Positions 1-8,745 of a stretch of DNA of 64,000 bases are shown piece by piece. The notes under the pieces were generated by a model. That model was given only the letters and a program-made list of their open reading frames with translations, had not been told where the DNA came from and made no database searches. Position 1 is the stretch's first letter, and the number at the start of each line of letters is the position of its first letter. The DNA is taken from positions 124,001 through 188,000 of the forward strand of contig JACKFD010000002.1 of NCBI GenBank assembly GCA_020632655.1, in the 5' to 3' direction. The position numbers were made by a program, and so were the translations under genes. The DNA is from Spirochaetaceae bacterium (GTDB taxonomy: Bacteria > Myxococcota_A > UBA9160 > UBA4427).

Positions 1-162
1 TTGAGCCGCGTGTCGGGAGCGGCGCGCGCGACGCGGAGTCCGGTCCCGACCGCTGCGGCTCGCCGTCTGGGATGCTCGGGGTGCGGGTCGGTTACGCTCC
101 CGATGCGTTCACGTGCTCCGAGGCGGGCGAGTCGTCGGGGCCGACGATCCGGGAGATCGATC

Positions 163-663
163 GTGAAGCGACATCTCAAGGGATGGGTGGTCTTCGGACT
201 GCTCGGCGTGCTGCTGGCCGGCTGTGCGACCGGTCCCGCATTCGCGCCGGATCCGCCGTCACCGGGCCGCGTGCGTGTCTATGTCTTTCGAACCCATAGT
301 CCCGTCGGTGCTGCCAACTCCGACCTCGTTGCGGTGAACGGACGTTTCGTGGCGCGGCTCAATTCCGGCACCTGGGCCGTCCACGAGACGGAGGTGGGAC
401 GGGTCGAGGTCACGCGACGCGTCGCCTCCTCGCTGGGCTGGGGACAGAGCCTCGGCTGGGGGCTCGGGGCGCTCGTCGGACTGGTCGACGGCTTCCGGCC
501 GCTCGTGTCCTTCGAGGGCGAAGCCGGCGGGATCTACTTCGTGCGCCTGCCCCACGGCAAGGCGGTGACGCGGGAGGTCGCCGTGCGGAAGATGCGCGGT
601 CTGCGGGATGTGACGCCGACGGAGTCCGACTCGTCCGGCGCGGACGAAGCGACCTCGGACTGA
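163..663 (+). CDS. DUF2846-like lipoprotein
   Basis: A 166-residue protein read from the GTG at 163. This start is chosen because it opens directly on a lipoprotein signal peptide (lysine/arginine, hydrophobic run, LLAG before Cys21). The frame is open further upstream, but that part is arginine-rich and unlike a protein. The mature part contains RVRVYVFR and a short VNG...LNSGTWAVHE segment, the pattern of DUF2846-type lipoproteins of unknown function. A glycine-rich amphipathic stretch (GWGQSLGWGLGALVG) lies in the middle. It is probably anchored in the outer membrane. The gene ends 37 bases before the convergent epoxide hydrolase. The family call is from motif resemblance only. Confidence 0.65.
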   Translation: MKRHLKGWVVFGLLGVLLAGCATGPAFAPDPPSPGRVRVYVFRTHSPVGAANSDLVAVNGRFVARLNSGTWAVHETEVGRVEVTRRVASSLGWGQSLGWGLGALVGLVDGFRPLVSFEGEAGGIYFVRLPHGKAVTREVAVRKMRGLRDVTPTESDSSGADEATSD

Positions 664-700
664 CCTCGATCTCGACGCGAAGTGCGACTCCGGTCGCGCC

Positions 701-1888
701 TCAGGTCCGGAAGCGGCGGAACATGTCCCGGATGTCGTCGACGACGATCCCCGGCTCCTCCGCCGGCGCGAAGTGGCCGCCGCGCGGATGCACCCGGTAC
801 TGCACCCGGTCGTAGTAGGCCTCGGTCCAGCTCATGTCGCCCGGCGCCTTGTCCGGCTCGAAGAGCGAGATCCCGGTCGGCGCGCCGACGACGGGCATCC
901 CATCGTGATCGGGACGCCAGGGATGACGCCCCGCCTCCTGGTAGAAGCGGACCGCCGACACGAAGCTGTCGGTCAGCCAATAGAGCGACATCGTCGTGAG
1001 CAGCTCGTCCTTCGTGAAGCGCGACTCGACGTCGCCGCCGCAATCGCTCCAGCTGCGTCGTCGCTCGAGGATCCAGGCACAGAGCCCCGCCGGCGAGTCG
1101 TGCATCGCGAAGGCGAGGGTCTGCGGGTCGAGATTGTGGACCGCGACGTGGCTCGCGAACTTCCGCTCCCAGGCGAGCATCGCCGCGCGCTCGGCGCTCG
1201 CGTCCTTCGTCGAGTCGATCAGCGTGCCGATCGACCAGGGCCGGTCGCCGGAGAAGCAGTCGAGGGGCGCCGTGCCGACGACGTGCACGCCGTGAACGGC
1301 GTCGGGGTAGCGATGGCCGAGCTGCAGCGTGACGAGGGTGCCCCAGTCGCCCCCGTGCGCGCAGAAGCGGTCGTAGCCGAGCACCTCGCCCATCAGCGCC
1401 ACCCAGAGATCCGCCGTCCGCCACCAGTTGATGCCCGTCCGCTCGAGGGGCGTCGAGAAGCCGAAGCCCGGCAGCGAGGGCACGATCACGTCGAAGGCAT
1501 CCGCCGGGTCGCCGCCGTGCGCGGCGGGATCCGAGAGCGGACCGATCACCTTCGCGAAGTCCCAGAACGTCCAGGGCCAGCCATGGGTCAGCACGAGGGG
1601 CAGGGGGGCGGGGCCGCGACCCGGCTTCTTCAGGAAGTGGATCGGGACGCCGTCGATCTCGCAGCGGAAATGCTCGAAGGCATTCATCGCGCGCTCCTGC
1701 GCGCGCCAGTCGTAGTCCGTCCGCCAGTATTCGACGAGCTTGCGCAGGTAGGCGCCGTTCGTGCCGTAGTGCCAGTCGTCGTTCTCGCGATCCGGCGCCC
1801 AATGCGTCCGCGCGAGCCGCTCGCGGAGGTCGACGAGGCGTGCCTCCGGAATCGCGATCTCGAAGGGCGTCGCCTCGGTGATCTTCAT
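701..1888 (-). CDS. epoxide hydrolase, alpha/beta-hydrolase fold
   Basis: This 395-residue protein has the N-terminal cap typical of microsomal-type epoxide hydrolases (residues about 1-95), followed by an alpha/beta-hydrolase core. Visible signatures are the oxyanion motif HGWP (102-105), the nucleophile elbow GGDWG with Asp181, and a late GGHFAPAEEP segment carrying the catalytic histidine. Such enzymes open epoxides to diols through an Asp-ester intermediate. Its start codon overlaps the stop of the upstream MaoC-like gene by 4 bases (ATGA), so the two are translationally coupled. A hydratase next to an epoxide hydrolase suggests turnover of a lipid or aromatic intermediate. The substrate cannot be read from the sequence. 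Confidence 0.88.
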   Translation of the reverse strand: MKITEATPFEIAIPEARLVDLRERLARTHWAPDRENDDWHYGTNGAYLRKLVEYWRTDYDWRAQERAMNAFEHFRCEIDGVPIHFLKKPGRGPAPLPLVLTHGWPWTFWDFAKVIGPLSDPAAHGGDPADAFDVIVPSLPGFGFSTPLERTGINWWRTADLWVALMGEVLGYDRFCAHGGDWGTLVTLQLGHRYPDAVHGVHVVGTAPLDCFSGDRPWSIGTLIDSTKDASAERAAMLAWERKFASHVAVHNLDPQTLAFAMHDSPAGLCAWILERRRSWSDCGGDVESRFTKDELLTTMSLYWLTDSFVSAVRFYQEAGRHPWRPDHDGMPVVGAPTGISLFEPDKAPGDMSWTEAYYDRVQYRVHPRGGHFAPAEEPGIVVDDIRDMFRRFRT

Positions 1889-2349
1889 CGATCCGTCTCC
1901 CCGTCGCCGTCCGGCCGACGCTCCACGAGGTAGCTCGACTGCATGACCATGACCTCCTCGCCGCGATCGTTCGTGAGCGTCGTGCGGCTCTTCACGATGC
2001 CGTAGCGCGGGCGCGAGCGGGAAGGGCGCACGTCGAGGCAGGTCTCGCGCAGCGTCAGCTCGTCGTCCGGACGCACGGGCACGGGGAAGTTCATCTTGAG
2101 CCCCAGCATCGCCGCCGTCCGCAGCTTGTGCGGATGCCGCGAGAAGATCAGCGACGAGATCGAGTAGGTATGACAGGACGAGGCGCAGAGCCCGCCGAAC
2201 ACGGAGTCGCGCGCCGCCTCCTCGTCGAGGTGGAAGGGCTGGGGATCCCAGTCGCGGGCGAAGCGCACGATCTCGTCCCGAGAGACGCGATGGCGACCGA
2301 TCTCGGTCGTCTCGCCTTCGGTCATGTCCTCGAGGTAGCGGTCGGCCAT
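1885..2349 (-). CDS. MaoC-like hot-dog hydratase
   Basis: A 154-residue protein of the MaoC/(R)-hydratase hot-dog fold. It carries RFARDWDPQPFHLDEEAA, the hydratase-type active-site Asp/His pair in the region where (R)-specific enoyl-CoA hydratases bind their thioester. The MADRYLEDM start at 2349 is preferred because the upstream extension is low-complexity and not conserved-looking. Expected chemistry is reversible hydration of an enoyl thioester, though many such proteins only bind acyl-CoA. The gene lies first in a two-gene unit with the epoxide hydrolase (4-nt overlap) and diverges from the LLM oxidoreductase across 149 bases. Confidence 0.82.
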   Translation of the reverse strand: MADRYLEDMTEGETTEIGRHRVSRDEIVRFARDWDPQPFHLDEEAARDSVFGGLCASSCHTYSISSLIFSRHPHKLRTAAMLGLKMNFPVPVRPDDELTLRETCLDVRPSRSRPRYGIVKSRTTLTNDRGEEVMVMQSSYLVERRPDGDGETDR

Positions 2350-2498
2350 GGCCCTTCGGTAGCGCGATCCGGGTGCTTCGTCAGGCGGGCCGTCCCGGTC
2401 GTCGACGCGGGTCTCGCTGCCGGTGTTCGGCACTTCCAACCACCCGGGCGGTCGGGGACGGGCTGCGCGATGCTTCGAGGCCGCTGAGGGAGGAGCCC

Positions 2499-3380
2499 AT
2501 GAAGATCGGAATGACGCTGCCCGGGATGGATCCGGGTCTCGACCGGAAGCGACTCTTCGACTGGACGCGTCGCATCGAGGCCGGTCCCTTCGACGTGCTG
2601 GCCTTCGGCGAGCGGATGGCCTTCTACAACCCGGAGCTCGTGGCGCTCTTCGGCGCGTGCGCGGCGCTGACCGAGCGGGTCGTGCTGCGCTCGACGGTGA
2701 TCGTGATGCCGATCCACTCGCCGGTCATGCTGGCCAAGCAGCTGGCGACCCTCGACGTCCTCTCCGAGGGGCGGCTCTCGGTCGGGCTCGGGATCGGGGG
2801 ACGGGACGAGGACCTCGTTGCGGTCGGCGCCGATCCGGCGCGCAAGAAGAACGCCGCGCTCGCCCGGGACGTCGAGACGATGAAGCGCATCTGGCGGGGC
2901 GAGGCGGTCGTGCCGGGGCTCTTGCGGCCGGTCGAGCCGAAGCCGTTTCGCGCGGGCGGTCCGGAGCTGCTGGCGGGGGCGATGGGACCGAAGGCCGTGC
3001 GCCTCGCCGCGAGCTGGGCCGACGGGCTCTGCGGCTTCACCTGGGCGGCGACGCCGGACGAGGTCGCGCCCGTCTTCGAGCTCGCGCGGCGGACCTGGGC
3101 CGAGGCGGGGCGCGAGAGGCCGAAGCTCGTGACGGGCTTCTGGTTCGCGCTGGGTGCCAAGGCGCGCGAGCAGATGGCGACGCATCTCGGTCGCTACATG
3201 AACTGGCTGGATCCCGCTGCGCGAGAGGCGGCCCAGCAGCACGCGGGCTTCACGGGGGACGTGCGCGCGCTGCGCGATCGTCTGCGACAGATGGAGGATC
3301 TCGGCGCGGACGAGGTGCATCTCGTTCCGACCTGCGGCGATCCGGAGGAGGTCGAGCGGGCGGCCGACGCGATCGCATGA
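2499..3380 (+). CDS. LLM-class (luciferase-like) flavin oxidoreductase
   Basis: A 293-residue TIM-barrel protein of the luciferase-like monooxygenase superfamily. It begins MKIGMTLPGMDPG and contains the characteristic segment SPVMLAKQLATLDVLSEGRL and the GLGIGGRDED loop, as in F420- or FMN-dependent members. The ATG at 2499 follows a strong GAGGGAGGAG ribosome site. An in-frame extension upstream to 2373 has no such support. Its TGA overlaps the ATG of the molybdopterin oxidoreductase (ATGA), implying coupled translation and perhaps a joint redox pathway. Which cofactor (F420 or FMN) it uses cannot be decided here. Confidence 0.85.
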   Translation: MKIGMTLPGMDPGLDRKRLFDWTRRIEAGPFDVLAFGERMAFYNPELVALFGACAALTERVVLRSTVIVMPIHSPVMLAKQLATLDVLSEGRLSVGLGIGGRDEDLVAVGADPARKKNAALARDVETMKRIWRGEAVVPGLLRPVEPKPFRAGGPELLAGAMGPKAVRLAASWADGLCGFTWAATPDEVAPVFELARRTWAEAGRERPKLVTGFWFALGAKAREQMATHLGRYMNWLDPAAREAAQQHAGFTGDVRALRDRLRQMEDLGADEVHLVPTCGDPEEVERAADAIA

Positions 3381-5461
3381 AGACCTTCTGCCGGCTCTGC
3401 GAGGTGAATTGCGGCCTCGAGGCGGTCGTGGACGAGGGCGGTCGCCTCGCGGATCTGCGTCCCGACCGCGCGCATCCCGTCACGGCGGGCTTCGCCTGCC
3501 ACAAGGGCCTGCTCGCCCGGGAGATACACCACGATCCCGACCGTCTGGATCATCCCCAGCGCCGGATCGATGGCGGCTTCGAACGCACGAGCTGGGACGA
3601 GGCGCTCCCGGCCATCGCCTCCCGGCTCGAGCGTCTGCTCGCGGAGCACGGCCCCCGCTCGGTCGCGCTCTACATGGGCAACCCGTCGGCGTTCAACGCG
3701 GTCGGGTCGATGGCGACGGGGCTCTTCGCCGCGAGCCTCGGCATCGAACGCCTCTTCAACGCCGGCACGCAGGACTGCGCGAACAAATTCGTGATCGGCG
3801 AGATCCTCTACGGCTCTGCCGAGATCCATCCCGTCGCCGACCTCGATCACGCGCAGTACGTCCTCTTGATCGGGACGAACCCGCGCGTCAGTCAGCTCTC
3901 CTTCCTCTCGACGCCGGACCCGGTCGGCACGCTGCGCGCGGCGCGACGGCGTGGGGCCCGCCTCGTCTTCGTGAACCCGCTCGCCCTCGACGATCTCGCG
4001 GACGTGGGCGAGACGGTCCAGATCCGTCCCGATACCGACGCCTACCTGCTGGCGGCGATGATCCACGAGATCGATCGCGACCCCGACCTCGGTTTCGACG
4101 AGCGGGCACTCCGCAACGTGCGTGGGATCGATCGGCTGAGGGCCTTCGTCGCGCGCCATCCGGCCGAGCGCGTGGCGGCCGTCGTCGGGACTCCGGCGGA
4201 GCGGATCCGCGCGATGGCGCGGGACTTCGCACGGGCCGAGGGTGCGGCGATCCACGTCTCGACGGGCGTGAACATGGGTCGGCAGGGGACCCTCGCCTAC
4301 TACCTGGCGCAGATGCTCTCCCTCGTGACCGGCAATCTCGACCGGCGCGGCGGCAACGTGCTGCCGGCGCGCGGCGTGCCGCCGATGACGCTGCCGCCGG
4401 AGGCCTCCGCGCCGCGGCTGACGCGATGGGGCGGGTATCGGCCGGCGCGCGGCACGCCGCCGGGCTCGCTGCTCGCGGACATGATCCGGGACGACGACGA
4501 GCCGATCCGCGCGCTCTTCGTCGTCGCGGGCAACCCGGTCCTCTCGATCGGCGGCGGTCCGAAGCTCGAGCGGGCGCTGGCCTCCCTCGAGCTGCTCGTC
4601 TCGATCGACTACTACCGGAACGCGACGGGGGAGCTCGCGCACTGGGCATTGCCCGCGACGGATTGGTTCGAGCGCGAGGACCTGAACTACTTCGTGCAGG
4701 GCGTGCAGCGAAGGCCCTATCTGCAATGGACCCCCGCCGTCGTGCCTGCGCGAGGCGAGCGGCGCCCCGAGGCCTGGATCCTCTCCCGCGTGCTGCAGGA
4801 GATGGGGCGGCCCTCGCTGCTCGACCTGCCCGGCGACGATTGGCTGACGACGCTCTGGGACGGGCGTCTCGCCGAGACGGGGCACTCGATCGACGCCTTG
4901 AGGCGCGCAGAGGGGAACGTCGTCGTCCTGCCCGAAGCGACGCCCGGCGGCTTCCTCGAGCGGATCGCGCCGGGCGGGGTCTTCGACGCCTGCCCTGCGG
5001 CGCTCGACGAAACGCTCGATCGGGCCGAGCCGATCTTCCTCGAGCTCGCGGGCGAGCCTTCGGGCGGGCTCAAACTGATCACGCGACGCACGCCGTGGAT
5101 GCTGAACTCGGGCTTCCAGAACGTGAAGGTGCTGCGGGAGACGAAGGGCGGGCGTACGAATCCGCTCTTCATGAATCCGCGCGACGCCCTCGAGCGCGGG
5201 CTCGTCGCCGGTCAGTCTGTCGTCGTCCGCAACGAGCACGGCGAGCTGCGCGCCGAGCTCGCCCTGGACGAGCGGCTCCGCGAAGGGGTCGTCGCCATGA
5301 GTCACGGCTTCGGGAATCGACGCACGACGGGCATGCCCGTCGCGATGGCGCTTCCCGGCGTCAACGTGAACGCGCTCTCGCCGACGGGTGAGGGCAGCTT
5401 CGATCCGGTCGGCGGCATGGGACGGCTCACGGGTATCCGGGTCGAGGTGGAGGCGGCCTGA
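3377..5461 (+). CDS. molybdopterin-dependent oxidoreductase with one [4Fe-4S] cluster
   Basis: A 694-residue DMSO-reductase-family protein. Cys5, Cys8, Cys12 and Cys41 form the N-terminal [4Fe-4S] site. The pterin-binding core follows (GNPSAFNAVGSMATGLF, LIGTNPRVSQL, ATDWFEREDLNYF) and a C-terminal MoCo-dinucleotide-binding beta-barrel (LNSGFQNVKVLRETKGGRTNPLFMNP). There is no Tat signal, so it should be cytoplasmic. The region where formate dehydrogenases carry a Cys/Sec molybdenum ligand reads QDCANKFVIGE (Cys134, Val139), so the ligand is uncertain. It is coupled to the LLM gene and ends 10 bases from the convergent regulator. The window also holds MoeA and MoaD genes, but far away. Substrate unknown. 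Confidence 0.85.
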   Translation: MKTFCRLCEVNCGLEAVVDEGGRLADLRPDRAHPVTAGFACHKGLLAREIHHDPDRLDHPQRRIDGGFERTSWDEALPAIASRLERLLAEHGPRSVALYMGNPSAFNAVGSMATGLFAASLGIERLFNAGTQDCANKFVIGEILYGSAEIHPVADLDHAQYVLLIGTNPRVSQLSFLSTPDPVGTLRAARRRGARLVFVNPLALDDLADVGETVQIRPDTDAYLLAAMIHEIDRDPDLGFDERALRNVRGIDRLRAFVARHPAERVAAVVGTPAERIRAMARDFARAEGAAIHVSTGVNMGRQGTLAYYLAQMLSLVTGNLDRRGGNVLPARGVPPMTLPPEASAPRLTRWGGYRPARGTPPGSLLADMIRDDDEPIRALFVVAGNPVLSIGGGPKLERALASLELLVSIDYYRNATGELAHWALPATDWFEREDLNYFVQGVQRRPYLQWTPAVVPARGERRPEAWILSRVLQEMGRPSLLDLPGDDWLTTLWDGRLAETGHSIDALRRAEGNVVVLPEATPGGFLERIAPGGVFDACPAALDETLDRAEPIFLELAGEPSGGLKLITRRTPWMLNSGFQNVKVLRETKGGRTNPLFMNPRDALERGLVAGQSVVVRNEHGELRAELALDERLREGVVAMSHGFGNRRTTGMPVAMALPGVNVNALSPTGEGSFDPVGGMGRLTGIRVEVEAA

Positions 5462-5471
5462 CGACGTCGCC

Positions 5472-8400
5472 TCAGGGCGAGGGATCCGGCGGATCGAGGC
5501 CCCGGGCGTCCTCGCGCTCTGCGTCCGGGTCGAGCATCCGCGCCGTCAGGCGTTGCGCCGCCGCCTCGTCGCCCGCCTCGAGCAGGCGCTTGGCGAGTGC
5601 CTGGCCCTGCCGGCCGCGTTCGATCTCGAAGGCGGAGCGTGCCTCGACGACCCAGAGGTCGTCGAGCTCGGGCAGGAAGGCACCTCGATCCAGGGACTCG
5701 AGCTGCGCGAGTCCGCGCTGCCAGCGGCTGCGTCGTCCCGCCTCGAGGGCCGCGTGCGTTCGCTGCGCCGCATCGCGCCATCGCGCCACGTCCCAGCCCG
5801 CCAGCAGATCCGCTTCGAGTGTTATGCGATCACCATCGACCCGAACGAGCGGCGCTTCGTTCGGACTCCGCCGCCGGCGGGGCTCGAGGGCGTCGCGGAG
5901 TCGCGAGAGCGCCGTGCGCAGGCTCGTGCGCGCCCGGTCGGGCGGGACTTCGGGCCAGAGCTCCGCTTCGAGTCCCGAACGCGACACGCCGCGCTCGCCT
6001 GCGACGAGCAGTCGTGCGAGGAGTCGGCGCGTCGTCGAACCGCGCCAGGCCCGCTCCGGTACGGCCTGACCGTTCACCTGCAGCTCGAGGCCGCCGAGCG
6101 TCTGCAGCGCGAGCGGCGGCTCGGGCGGCTCTCCCGTCTCGTCGAGGACCCGATCGAGTACCGCCCCGCGCAGGCCGAGCGCCCGCGCGGCCGCAGCGCT
6201 TCCGTGCAGCAGCGCCTCGTCGAGCTCCGGCGCGAAGCCGTCGAGCCCGGCCCGCTCCGCGAGACGCCAGGCTTCGCGGAGCGACTGATCGCGCGCGGCC
6301 GCGTCTCCCCGCAGCGAAGCGATCCGACTCGTCACGTCGAGCCGCATGTGCTCGGCGATCGGTGCGGCCGGACGGGTCAGCAATCGTCGATGCGTCTGCA
6401 GGAATCGCGCGGCCGTCTCCTCTTCGCCGAGCTCGGCGAGGACGAGGCCGGCGAGCAACACGCCGGGCACGAAGGCCGGCCCGAAGCCCTGGTTCGGACT
6501 CCAGGCATCCGGGGTCGGCAGGCACGCGAGGGCTTCGTGGGCCGCCTCTCCGGCGCGATCCTTGTCGCCCGCGAGCAGGCGGAGCCGGGCGCAGATCCCG
6601 AGTGAGGCGGCGGTCGCCTCGTGCAGCTCGATGCGGCGCGCGAGGGCCACGGCGAGCTCGGCGTGCTCGAGGGCCTCGTTGATCCTCCCGCTTCGACGCA
6701 GCTCGTGGGCGAGGGCGAGCTCGGCGCGGAGGCGGTTGTTCGTGTAGTGGCAGCGCGCGAAGAACTCGGAGGCCTCCTCGAGGCGCAGCCGCTGCGTGTC
6801 GGGCTCGATGCCACGGGCCCCTTCGACCATCGCGCGATACACCAGCAGGACCGAGTACGAGGCGCCGTGTCGACGCTGCTCGGGGCGGGCCAGGGCCTCG
6901 TCGAGGCGACGGAGCATCTCGTCGAAGCGCCCCTGGAAGAAGAGGATCGAGGCCTGCACGAGGACGATGCCGCCGTACTCGCGCGGGTGGTGCTCGTAGG
7001 TCCGGGCCACGTCGAGCAGGCGCAGCGCGAGGGCGTAGCGCTGGGCGAGATGGGCCGTGACGCCGAGGCCCATCAGGATCATGCCGCGCAGCGGGGTGCC
7101 GCGGGTGGCGCGGGTGACGGCGAAGATCCGCCGACGCACGCGGCGGATCACGTCGGCGCGGTTCTCGTTCACGGCGATCACGCCGAGCTCGTGCAGGCAG
7201 GTTCCTTCGGCCTCGAGATCGCCCGCGGCGCGGTAGGCCTCGCAGGCGCGCTCGTAGTAGGCGATCGCACGATCGGGGTCGCTGCCGGAGAGGCGGAGGC
7301 CCTCGAGCGCGGCGAGCCGCGGCACGCTCTCGACGCGGTCCGGCGGGAGCGCGGCGAGCGATCGGCCGACGAGCCGACGCTGGCCCATGTGGAGCCAGGC
7401 GTGGCCGTGCTCGATCAGGATCGTCTCGATCAGCTCCATCGCCTCCGGAGCGGTCGCTGCGACCAGCGCCTGCTCGAGGGCATCTTGCGGGTGCCCCGCC
7501 TCGCGGAGCGTGCGGGCCAGGCGCAGGCGGAGGGTCGATTCGTCCGATCCGCTCGCGGGCCGTCGGGTCGGCGAGAGCAGCCATTCGCGCCACAGGTCGT
7601 GCAGGACGAGGCGGTCGTCCTCGAGTAGCAGGAGGCCGGCGTCGCGAGCCTCGCGCAGGCCCGCGATCGCGTCGCCGTCGGGCGCGGCCGCCGCCGTGAG
7701 CACGGCCGACGTCGTCGGGCCGAGCCGCGCCGCCACCTCGAGCACGGCGCGTGCATCGGGGGAGACGTGTCGCAGGAGATCGCCGCCGATGTAGTCGAAG
7801 AGATCGTCGTGATCGCCGAGAGCGCGGATGCAGTCGAGCCGTCGCTCGGGCGGCTGCATCGCCAGCGAGCGCGCGATCAGCCGCACGGCGATCGCCCATC
7901 CCCGCGTGCGAGCGAGCAGTCCCGTCACGAGTGCGGGGTCTGCGTCGACGCCCTCGTCGCCGAGCACGTCCGCGACCTGCGACGTGCGCAGGTCGAGCGC
8001 GTCGGCGCCGATCTCGAGGGCCTGCCCCCCGGCGAGGAGCCGCGCGAAGGCGGAGGGACGGCGGCCGCGGGTCGTGAGGACGAAACGCGCAGGGCATGGG
8101 TCCAACCGGAGCAGGTCGTCGACGAGCCGCGCACTCTCCGAGCTCTCCGGCAGATGCTCGTACGCGTCGAGCACGATCACGGGCGGCGCGGGCAGCTGCC
8201 GCAGCTCGAGCACGAGTCGCCTCCGGACCTGATCGAGGTCGAGCGCCGACGGCAGTCCCAGCAGGCGCTGGATCGACTCGCCGAAGGTCGCCGCTCCCGA
8301 TCCGGCGGGCCCTGCGTCGACCTGCGCGGCGCGGATCGCCTCGACCAGGTCGGCCGCGAAGAAGGAGAGCTCGGCATGGGCCTCGGAGAGCCCCACCCAG

Positions 8401-8606
8401 GCACAGGCGAGAGAAGGGCTCTGCAGTCGCGCGCGCCAGGCGCGCGCCAGGCTCGTCTTGCCGGTTCCGCCCGGTGCAGCGATCAAGCTGAGCGACTGCG
8501 TGGCCGCGGCGTCGGCCAGGGCGATCAGCTCCTCGCGCAGATGGATCCTCGGTCGGTCGCCCATCGTCCCGTCGTTCCACAAGGGCCCGGTAGGTCCCGT
8601 CGCCAT
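5472..8606 (-). CDS. MalT-like STAND ATPase regulator with C-terminal OmpR/BTAD domain
   Basis: A 1044-residue signal-transduction ATPase. Near the N terminus is a Walker A (APGGTGKTSLARAW, about residues 43-56), then a Walker B-like VIVLDAYEHLP. A long helical region rich in Leu/Ala/Arg pairs follows, with TPR-like repeats (LHELGVIAVNENRADVI, ALRLLDVARTYEHH). The last 200 residues hold a winged helix (LGGLELQVNG...ARTSLRTALSRLRDAL) and a BTAD-like helical tail. This is the layout of MalT/SARP-type transcription activators, with the DNA-binding domain at the C end. An alternative start is MGDRPRIHL at 8564; neither has a clear ribosome site. A possible -10 (TAGCCT) lies near 8630 on the minus strand. 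Confidence 0.8.
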   Translation of the reverse strand: MATGPTGPLWNDGTMGDRPRIHLREELIALADAAATQSLSLIAAPGGTGKTSLARAWRARLQSPSLACAWVGLSEAHAELSFFAADLVEAIRAAQVDAGPAGSGAATFGESIQRLLGLPSALDLDQVRRRLVLELRQLPAPPVIVLDAYEHLPESSESARLVDDLLRLDPCPARFVLTTRGRRPSAFARLLAGGQALEIGADALDLRTSQVADVLGDEGVDADPALVTGLLARTRGWAIAVRLIARSLAMQPPERRLDCIRALGDHDDLFDYIGGDLLRHVSPDARAVLEVAARLGPTTSAVLTAAAAPDGDAIAGLREARDAGLLLLEDDRLVLHDLWREWLLSPTRRPASGSDESTLRLRLARTLREAGHPQDALEQALVAATAPEAMELIETILIEHGHAWLHMGQRRLVGRSLAALPPDRVESVPRLAALEGLRLSGSDPDRAIAYYERACEAYRAAGDLEAEGTCLHELGVIAVNENRADVIRRVRRRIFAVTRATRGTPLRGMILMGLGVTAHLAQRYALALRLLDVARTYEHHPREYGGIVLVQASILFFQGRFDEMLRRLDEALARPEQRRHGASYSVLLVYRAMVEGARGIEPDTQRLRLEEASEFFARCHYTNNRLRAELALAHELRRSGRINEALEHAELAVALARRIELHEATAASLGICARLRLLAGDKDRAGEAAHEALACLPTPDAWSPNQGFGPAFVPGVLLAGLVLAELGEEETAARFLQTHRRLLTRPAAPIAEHMRLDVTSRIASLRGDAAARDQSLREAWRLAERAGLDGFAPELDEALLHGSAAAARALGLRGAVLDRVLDETGEPPEPPLALQTLGGLELQVNGQAVPERAWRGSTTRRLLARLLVAGERGVSRSGLEAELWPEVPPDRARTSLRTALSRLRDALEPRRRRSPNEAPLVRVDGDRITLEADLLAGWDVARWRDAAQRTHAALEAGRRSRWQRGLAQLESLDRGAFLPELDDLWVVEARSAFEIERGRQGQALAKRLLEAGDEAAAQRLTARMLDPDAEREDARGLDPPDPSP

Positions 8607-8745
8607 GCGGTGGTTGGCCCCGACGCGAGGCTAGCAGGCAAGGTCCGTGGCACCGGATCCGGGCCTGCGAGTCCGCCTGGCGCGAGCGCGGCGGCCGGCG
8701 GCGGCGCTCGCACGTCCGCTCAGCGGCGGCCGCACGAGTTCCCGC

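Noticed and set aside
1..162. Coding sequence at the window start
   Set aside because: The frame is open but Arg/Ser/Ala-rich and not protein-like; the lipoprotein signal starts at 163.
534..1802. Long minus-strand reading frame over the epoxide hydrolase
   Set aside because: It is very rich in Arg/Ala/Asp/Gly with no domain, the usual out-of-frame shadow of a GC-rich gene; the frame 701-1888 encodes the recognisable enzyme.
2423..3376. Upstream extension of the molybdopterin oxidoreductase frame
   Set aside because: It overlaps the LLM gene in another frame and is low-complexity. The [4Fe-4S] cysteine motif starts right after ATG 3377.
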